From Sphaerochaetaceae bacterium (GTDB lineage: Bacteria; Spirochaetota; Spirochaetia; Sphaerochaetales; Sphaerochaetaceae), in the NCBI GenBank assembly GCA_023231265.1, contig JALNVT010000073.1:1-10188 (forward strand): a stretch of 10,188 bases of DNA, in the 5' to 3' direction. A program made the translations under genes and the position numbers. Below the pieces are notes generated by a model. That model searched no databases and was not told the origin of the DNA. It was given only the letters and a program-made list of their open reading frames with translations. This document shows, piece after piece, positions 5,514-10,188 of the stretch (position 1 is its first letter; each line of letters starts with the position of its first letter).

Positions 5514-5522
5514 TGGTATTAT
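5514..5522 (+). promoter_or_regulatory. Extended -10 promoter for ftsK
   Basis: TGGTATTAT (TG 5514-5515, hexamer TATTAT 5517-5522) sits in the 12-base string TATGGTATTATA (5512-5523), identical to the one before the 81-residue gene. The -35 region is weak. Transcription would start near 5529, giving a leader of about 60 nt that contains a small A/T-rich hairpin (CCTTT 5546-5550 with AAAGG 5557-5561). Confidence 0.6.
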
Positions 5523-5589
5523 AGACTCATTGAAAAAAATTGTTTCCTTTTTAATTAAAGGTTGTTATACATATTAAAGAGAGACTGTT

Positions 5590-8500
5590 GTGAAAAAGAA
5601 AATAAAAGAGGATGTAAATCCCGAATTAGATACAAAAAGTAAAGGTAATTCTGCAAAGAAGAGTAGAAAAGAAATCAAGGCAGAGAAGAAGGCTTCAAAA
5701 AAAGCGCCCAAGAAATCGGCAAAAAAAGAGTCTCCTACTCTATCTAAAAAGAAAGAGAAGAAAAAAAGAGATAGTTTGCTCAGAGCCAACATCAAGATTA
5801 AAAAACGCAAAAGCAAGATCCTTTTGATTATTGGTATCGTTTTTATAATTTTAGGGTTTACAAGCATTGCAACTACTGCAATTGCTATCTTAGGTAAGCC
5901 ATCTTCTCTTATAGATATCTCAAGCATAATCACTGCATTGCTCAAACCCCACTTTTCATTCATCACTGGCTCAACAATTGGTTTGATTCCGACATCTGTT
6001 GTTGTTGCTATAATTGGTTTTTCTTTTCTATCAATCAGAAAACACAGACCATTTGCAACAATTCAACTGTTTTTATCTATAGCTTCAATATATACTCTAC
6101 AACTGCTATCTGACCAAGCATATACAGGAAATATTCCTCCATATCTTGTTCAATATTTTGAGAACAACAACATCTCACCAGATCTGTTCTCTGCAAAGTT
6201 GATTATGGTACTTATCTGTGAGGTTGTACTTCTTATGATAATATCTCCTATCTGTACAATTCTAAATGAGAAGTATCAAACTCATTTGATTAAAAACCAA
6301 ATCGAGATTGAGAAGAAGATCATTGCCAAACAGAAAGAGGCAGAAGAGGCCAATAAAGCACGTATTGAGAGTGAGAGAGTCAGAGTTAAACCTCTTACAA
6401 ACGGAAACACAGATGGAATTGATATTCCAATTCCTGTTGATGTTCCACCTCTTACATTCACAGATAAGGGCAAGGTCTATGATGTGAATCCTACAAAAGA
6501 AAACATCACTCAATTCAGCAATGTTCCTGATTCAACAGAGCCTAAGATCTCACGTGCCGCTGTTTCGAAAAAGCCAGAGAGCAGCGAGAATAAATCAAAT
6601 CAATCTGCAGGTGATGTAAAAAATCATCAGACTGTTTCGCTTTCAACTCTTGAACTGGCAAAGAAAAATGTTGAAGAGAGAATGAGAGTTATAAATGGTA
6701 AGAATAAGAAAACTGGCAGAGTCAGCACTCTTGAAAAGGCAACTAAAGAAAATTCAATTCCTCCTTTGAGCAAAGCTGTTAAGGAATTTACTGAACCATC
6801 TAAAGAAGATGTTCAAACTGTTAAAAACATAACCAACAACTTTTTCTCTGCAAAGAGTAGCCCTGCAAAGACAACAAACAACAGAGAAGAATCTAGATCT
6901 TCTGTTGAAAATATCATGGCCAGTGGTCATCTTGTTAATGCCACTCAGAAGAACCAGGGTTCAAATGAGAGCGCTGTTCAAACAAAGGCGAATGACAGTG
7001 GTTCTTCAATATCTCCATTCATGAATGAAATATTGGAGAGAATAAATGAACCTGCAAAAACTGCTACATTTGAAAATGCTACTGTGAAGAATGTGAACTT
7101 TTCTGGTGGAAATAAAAAAGATAGCAAAGAGAGTGGGGGAGGGGTAAAAGAGAAATCTTTCATCGATCAACTGACCACAAGTATGTCCATGCACAGACCG
7201 GATGTCACAGATGTCACTGATGTAGAGGTAGAGGACAGAACCAAATCTGATGATAAGCCAGAGATTCAATCAAATCAGAGATATCATGCAATACCTCATC
7301 CAAGTGAGAGTGAGATTGCTGACATGAAGAAGAAGAGAGACAGTTCAGCTGTCACCTCTCAACTAGCTGGTAATGGTGATGCAAGCAACATTGAGAGACC
7401 TTTAGGCGATAATTCTGTTGCAGTTGGTAACTACAACAGCACTGCAAAGCCTGTTGGTGGAGCAAGACTTGTAGATGAGAAAGAAGACACTGTAAAAGAA
7501 GTTATCGAGGAAGAAGATGACCTCGAATCTGCAATTGCAGGACTTGGAAGCTCAAATGTAGTTGAGAGTGCCAGAATAAAATACAGATTCCCTCCACTTG
7601 ATTTGGTGAAGGATTATCCTGTCACATCAAATGTAATTGATGAGACAACAAAGAATAAAGCTGTACGTCTGATTGAAACTCTTGCAGAGTTCAAATACAA
7701 CGTGACGCTCAGAAACATTGTAAAAGGTCCAACTGTCACAATGTTTGAGATTGTCCCTGATCCTGGTATCAGGGTGAATTCAATTACAAATTTAAGTGAT
7801 AATATTGCAATGAATCTTGCAGCAGAGAAAGTAAGAATTTTGGCTCCAATTCCAGGGCAGACAGCCGTAGGTGTTGAGATTCCAAATCCAAAGCGAGATA
7901 TTGTAGGATTCAAAGAAATTCTGACAAAAACAGATTTTGAAAAAATGGCCATTCCAATGACAATGGGGCGAAACCTCTATGGTCAGTGCAAGATATTTGA
8001 TGTTGCAACCTCTCCTCATATGCTTGTTGCAGGTTCAACAGGTTCTGGTAAGAGTGTGTGCATAAACTCACTGATATGTTCAATTCTATATACAAGATCT
8101 CCTAAAGATGTGAGATTGATAATGGTTGATCCTAAGGTTGTTGAGCTCACCATTTACAATGATATTCCTCATCTTCTGACTCCTGTAATAACAGAAACAA
8201 AGAGAGCACTTAAAGCTCTTGATTTCTGTATAGATGAGATGGAAAGACGTAATAAGATGCTCTCACGAATGAATGTCAGAAACATAAAGTCATACAATGA
8301 GAAGATCAAAACAAGCAAACTTGCTGTTGTTAAGATGCCTTATATCGTTGTAATAATCGATGAATTTGCATCATTGATGAGCACAGCAGGAAAGGACCTT
8401 GATGATCGAGTAGCTCGATTGACTGCAATGAGTAGAGCCGTTGGCATACACCTTGTTTTTGCAACACAGAGACCATCTGTTGATGTAATTACTGGTGTCA

Positions 8501-9000
8501 TCAAGAACAACCTTCCAACCCGTATTGCATTCGCTGTTACATCAACTCAGGATTCAAGAACCATCATAAGCAGTACAGGTGCTGAGAACTTACTTGGAAA
8601 GGGCGACATGCTTTTGAGTGAGAATGGTAAATCTGTATCAAGACTTCAGGGAGTGTTCTTGAGTGATGATGAAGTTGAGAACATTGTTGAGTTTGCAAAA
8701 TCTCAGGGTGCTACAGATTACATTGATGAATCATACTTTGAAAGTTATGAAGAAGAGGAAGATGATTCTTATGATTCATCATCTTCAGCAAATGATGAAG
8801 ATGACCTCTGGTCTGCTGCACTTAAGATTGTAACAGAGAGAAAGAGTGCATCTGCATCATTTTTACAGAGACGATTAAGAATTGGATATAATAGAGCTGC
8901 AAGGTTGGTTGAGGAGATGGAGGAACAAGGAATTGTTGGACCTCCTAATGGCTCAAAGCCTAGAGAGCTGCTTAGATATCCAGATTTAGATAATATGTAA
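5590..9000 (+). CDS. ftsK: FtsK/SpoIIIE-type DNA translocase
   Basis: The 1136-residue inner-membrane protein pumps DNA at the division septum and helps resolve chromosome dimers. Residues 1-76 are extremely basic (29 Lys). Four transmembrane helices follow (about 77-101, 130-149, 156-174, 204-225). A polar low-complexity linker of about 430 residues runs to 657, opening with a charged coiled-coil-like stretch. The motor has the alpha/beta domains (from K-Y-R-F-P-P-L-D-L at about 664), Walker A G815-S-T-G-S-G-K-S822, Walker B V-V-I-I-D924-E, and A-T-Q-R-P-S-V-D-V-I-T-G-V-I-K. An acid/Ser stretch (about 1051-1072) leads to the gamma winged helix (1073-1136, F-L-Q-R-R-L-R-I-G-Y-N-R-A-A-R-L-V-E) that reads KOPS-like sequences. 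The start is GTG at 5590 with a modest AGAGAG site; no earlier start fits. It is probably cotranscribed with the aminotransferase. Confidence 0.96.
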   Translation: MKKKIKEDVNPELDTKSKGNSAKKSRKEIKAEKKASKKAPKKSAKKESPTLSKKKEKKKRDSLLRANIKIKKRKSKILLIIGIVFIILGFTSIATTAIAILGKPSSLIDISSIITALLKPHFSFITGSTIGLIPTSVVVAIIGFSFLSIRKHRPFATIQLFLSIASIYTLQLLSDQAYTGNIPPYLVQYFENNNISPDLFSAKLIMVLICEVVLLMIISPICTILNEKYQTHLIKNQIEIEKKIIAKQKEAEEANKARIESERVRVKPLTNGNTDGIDIPIPVDVPPLTFTDKGKVYDVNPTKENITQFSNVPDSTEPKISRAAVSKKPESSENKSNQSAGDVKNHQTVSLSTLELAKKNVEERMRVINGKNKKTGRVSTLEKATKENSIPPLSKAVKEFTEPSKEDVQTVKNITNNFFSAKSSPAKTTNNREESRSSVENIMASGHLVNATQKNQGSNESAVQTKANDSGSSISPFMNEILERINEPAKTATFENATVKNVNFSGGNKKDSKESGGGVKEKSFIDQLTTSMSMHRPDVTDVTDVEVEDRTKSDDKPEIQSNQRYHAIPHPSESEIADMKKKRDSSAVTSQLAGNGDASNIERPLGDNSVAVGNYNSTAKPVGGARLVDEKEDTVKEVIEEEDDLESAIAGLGSSNVVESARIKYRFPPLDLVKDYPVTSNVIDETTKNKAVRLIETLAEFKYNVTLRNIVKGPTVTMFEIVPDPGIRVNSITNLSDNIAMNLAAEKVRILAPIPGQTAVGVEIPNPKRDIVGFKEILTKTDFEKMAIPMTMGRNLYGQCKIFDVATSPHMLVAGSTGSGKSVCINSLICSILYTRSPKDVRLIMVDPKVVELTIYNDIPHLLTPVITETKRALKALDFCIDEMERRNKMLSRMNVRNIKSYNEKIKTSKLAVVKMPYIVVIIDEFASLMSTAGKDLDDRVARLTAMSRAVGIHLVFATQRPSVDVITGVIKNNLPTRIAFAVTSTQDSRTIISSTGAENLLGKGDMLLSENGKSVSRLQGVFLSDDEVENIVEFAKSQGATDYIDESYFESYEEEEDDSYDSSSSANDEDDLWSAALKIVTERKSASASFLQRRLRIGYNRAARLVEEMEEQGIVGPPNGSKPRELLRYPDLDNM

Positions 9001-9011
9001 AGGATAGAAAA

Positions 9012-9824
9012 ATGGTTGGAACACATGCTATTAAAAATGGTAAGTTGGTAAAGGTGGAAGATGCACTTGTCAATGTTACCAAAAGAGAGATGCAATTCAG
9101 TTATTCAATTTATGAATCACTTAGAGTTGTGGATGCCAGAGCAATATTTTTTGAAGATCATATGAAACGTTTGAAAGGTTCTGCAGAAGGACTTGATATG
9201 GATTTGATATTCTCAAAATCAGAAATAAAGAGCTGGGTAAAGCTTCTTATAAAAGCTGATGATATTGATAAAGCATCAGTCAGAATTTTGGTAATTGGAG
9301 GACCTCAAAGTGAGATCTTCATAACTGCCTCTCCTATTCTCTCTTATGATGAATCTCTCTATGAGAACGGTATTATAACTTATTCCTATAAGGGAGAGAG
9401 ACTTTGGCCTCAATATAAAACAAGCAATCTTCTTATGAGCTACATGGCACTTAAGGATGCAAAAGACAGAGGTGGATTTGAATCCATCTTAGAAAATCGC
9501 AATGGAGAGCTTTTAGAAGGAACTCGTTCCAACTTCTACGCATTTCATGGTAATGATTTATACACAGCTCCTGATGATGTTGTTCTATCTGGAATAACTC
9601 GTATCCGTGTTATGAAAGCTGCAAGAGATCTGAACTTCAATATTATAATGGAAGCTCCAACTCTTGAGAAAGTCAAAAGTGGTTTTTACGATGAAGCCTT
9701 CATAAGCTCAACATCAATGGCAACAATGCCAATACAGAGTCTTGATGAACATAAGTTCTCAGGTAACTTTGAGAGATGCATGAAAATGCATGAGATCATA
9801 AGAGAGCTTGAAAAGAAAGACTGA
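9012..9824 (+). CDS. Class IV PLP-dependent aminotransferase (IlvE/PabC/D-amino-acid transaminase superfamily)
   Basis: The 270-residue protein has the fold-type IV layout. F-S-Y-S-I-Y-E-S-L-R-V near residue 30 replaces the common G-D-G-x-F-E-x-x-R and is followed by E-D-H-M-K-R-L. The PLP Schiff-base lysine is Lys136 in Q-Y-K-T-S-N. L-L-E169-G-T-R-S-N supplies the cofactor-pyridine glutamate. I-T-R-I-R-V-M and D-E-A-F-I-S-S-T-S lie in the C-terminal half. Length is near PabC (4-amino-4-deoxychorismate lyase) and D-amino-acid transaminase and shorter than typical branched-chain IlvE, so the substrate cannot be assigned by eye. The ATG at 9012 follows the ftsK stop by 11 bp with AGGA at 9001-9004, so it is the downstream gene of the ftsK operon. 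It is cytoplasmic and ends before a strong terminator. Confidence 0.9.
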   Translation: MVGTHAIKNGKLVKVEDALVNVTKREMQFSYSIYESLRVVDARAIFFEDHMKRLKGSAEGLDMDLIFSKSEIKSWVKLLIKADDIDKASVRILVIGGPQSEIFITASPILSYDESLYENGIITYSYKGERLWPQYKTSNLLMSYMALKDAKDRGGFESILENRNGELLEGTRSNFYAFHGNDLYTAPDDVVLSGITRIRVMKAARDLNFNIIMEAPTLEKVKSGFYDEAFISSTSMATMPIQSLDEHKFSGNFERCMKMHEIIRELEKKD

Positions 9825-9832
9825 TGAACAAT

Positions 9833-9867
9833 AAAAGTGCAGTATCCAATGGAACTGCACTTTTTTT
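9833..9867. terminator. Terminator between the aminotransferase and the convergent regulator gene
   Basis: AGTGCAGT (9836-9843) pairs with ACTGCACT (9854-9861). TCC/GGA (9845-9847, 9851-9853) stacks inside with an AAT loop, and T7 follows (9861-9867). Four A residues precede the left arm, so the mirror transcript from the opposite strand also ends in a short U-run and a bidirectional role is likely. Confidence 0.92.
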
Positions 9868-9887
9868 GACCCCATCTTAGATCTAAA

Positions 9888-10188
9888 TTATTTTATTGTT
9901 ATTGAATGAAGCATGAGCTTCAGATCCTTCACAATTAAATCACATAGCTTGTAGGTTCCCCCCTGCATGCACCAATCTAAAATATCGCCTCTTCCTAGGC
10001 GCAAGCACATCTCTGCTATCTCTGTTTTATTCGTATCTTCTCTGAAATAACCCTGATCAATACCTTCCTGTATTGTCTGCTCAAGTGTTGTATAGAGCTT
10101 TCTTTCATGACTGTAGGAGTAATCTGGTTTTGATGATATGAGCTGATAATAAGATCCCACAATCAACAGAAATCCCAACTCATCCTGC
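9888..10188 (-). CDS. TetR-family transcriptional regulator, C-terminal part
   Basis: The gene reads leftwards and is open up to the window edge, so its N-terminal DNA-binding helix-turn-helix lies outside. About 99 residues are visible. They match the ligand-binding/dimer domain ending of TetR-type regulators: an L-E-Q-T-I-Q-E-G-I-D-Q-G-Y-F-R-E-D helix, then T-E-I-A-E-M-C-L-R-L-G-R-G-D-I-L-D-W-C-M, and a final hydrophobic helix K-D-L-K-L-M-L. The E-G-x-x-x-G-x-x-R-x-D motif and the R-G-x-x-L-D-W motif are the characteristic parts. The ligand and target genes cannot be deduced. A TTG at 10178 could be misread as a start, but the frame continues upstream with Q-D-E. It converges on the aminotransferase gene and shares the terminator between them. 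Confidence 0.75.
   Translation of the reverse strand, partial: QDELGFLLIVGSYYQLISSKPDYSYSHERKLYTTLEQTIQEGIDQGYFREDTNKTEIAEMCLRLGRGDILDWCMQGGTYKLCDLIVKDLKLMLHSITIK

Noticed and set aside
1..10188. Defence island, CRISPR array, prophage, insertion sequence or toxin-antitoxin pair
   Set aside because: No regularly spaced repeats, transposase, integrase, nuclease or toxin-like genes were seen, and all larger genes are housekeeping. The two orphan small genes are not adjacent in one operon and lack toxin-antitoxin layout.

Overview
The window is A+T-rich, densely coded bacterial chromosome with mostly housekeeping content. The genes point to an anaerobe or facultative anaerobe (oxygen-independent class III ribonucleotide reductase). 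The MnmG C-terminus, FtsK layout and codon choice (frequent AGA for Arg, TGG for Trp, no sign of stop reassignment) fit a low-GC host-associated bacterium. I lean weakly to a spirochaete of the Treponema/Sphaerochaeta type, but a low-GC Firmicute cannot be excluded by reading alone. I see no mobile element, CRISPR array, tRNA or rRNA.

Layout. (1) Positions 1-1078 hold the 3' end of mnmG and all of rsmG, overlapping by one base (TAATG) and closed by an intrinsic terminator at 1097-1127. (2) Positions 1128-1661 are a long 534-bp intergenic region. Its downstream half carries a probable promoter, two NrdR-box-like sites exactly 42 bp apart, and a leader of about 245 nt. The leader contains a terminator-like hairpin and a long closing helix ending ten bases before the nrdD ribosome binding site. 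(3) Positions 1662-4345 hold nrdD-nrdG, again joined by TAATG and ended by a strong terminator. (4) Positions 4400-5435 hold two unrecognised genes, each behind its own extended -10 promoter: an 81-residue soluble protein and a 129-residue four-helix membrane protein. (5) Positions 5590-9824 hold ftsK followed 11 bp later by a class IV PLP aminotransferase, closed by a hairpin terminator. (6) Positions 9888-10188 hold the 3' end of a convergent TetR-type regulator gene that leaves the window.

How the genes work together. MnmG (tRNA wobble uridine modification) and RsmG (16S rRNA m7G) are a common translation-quality pair. NrdD and NrdG form the complete anaerobic dNTP-producing enzyme and its activase, with sequence signs of NrdR control plus a structured 5' leader of unrecognised type. 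FtsK is the division-linked DNA pump, with a very Lys-rich N-terminus and a linker of about 430 residues. The most interesting unexplained items are the nrdD leader RNA, the inverted repeat between the promoter and ribosome binding site of the 81-residue gene, and the two orphan small genes between the RNR operon and ftsK. None of these amounts to a clearly new multi-gene system.
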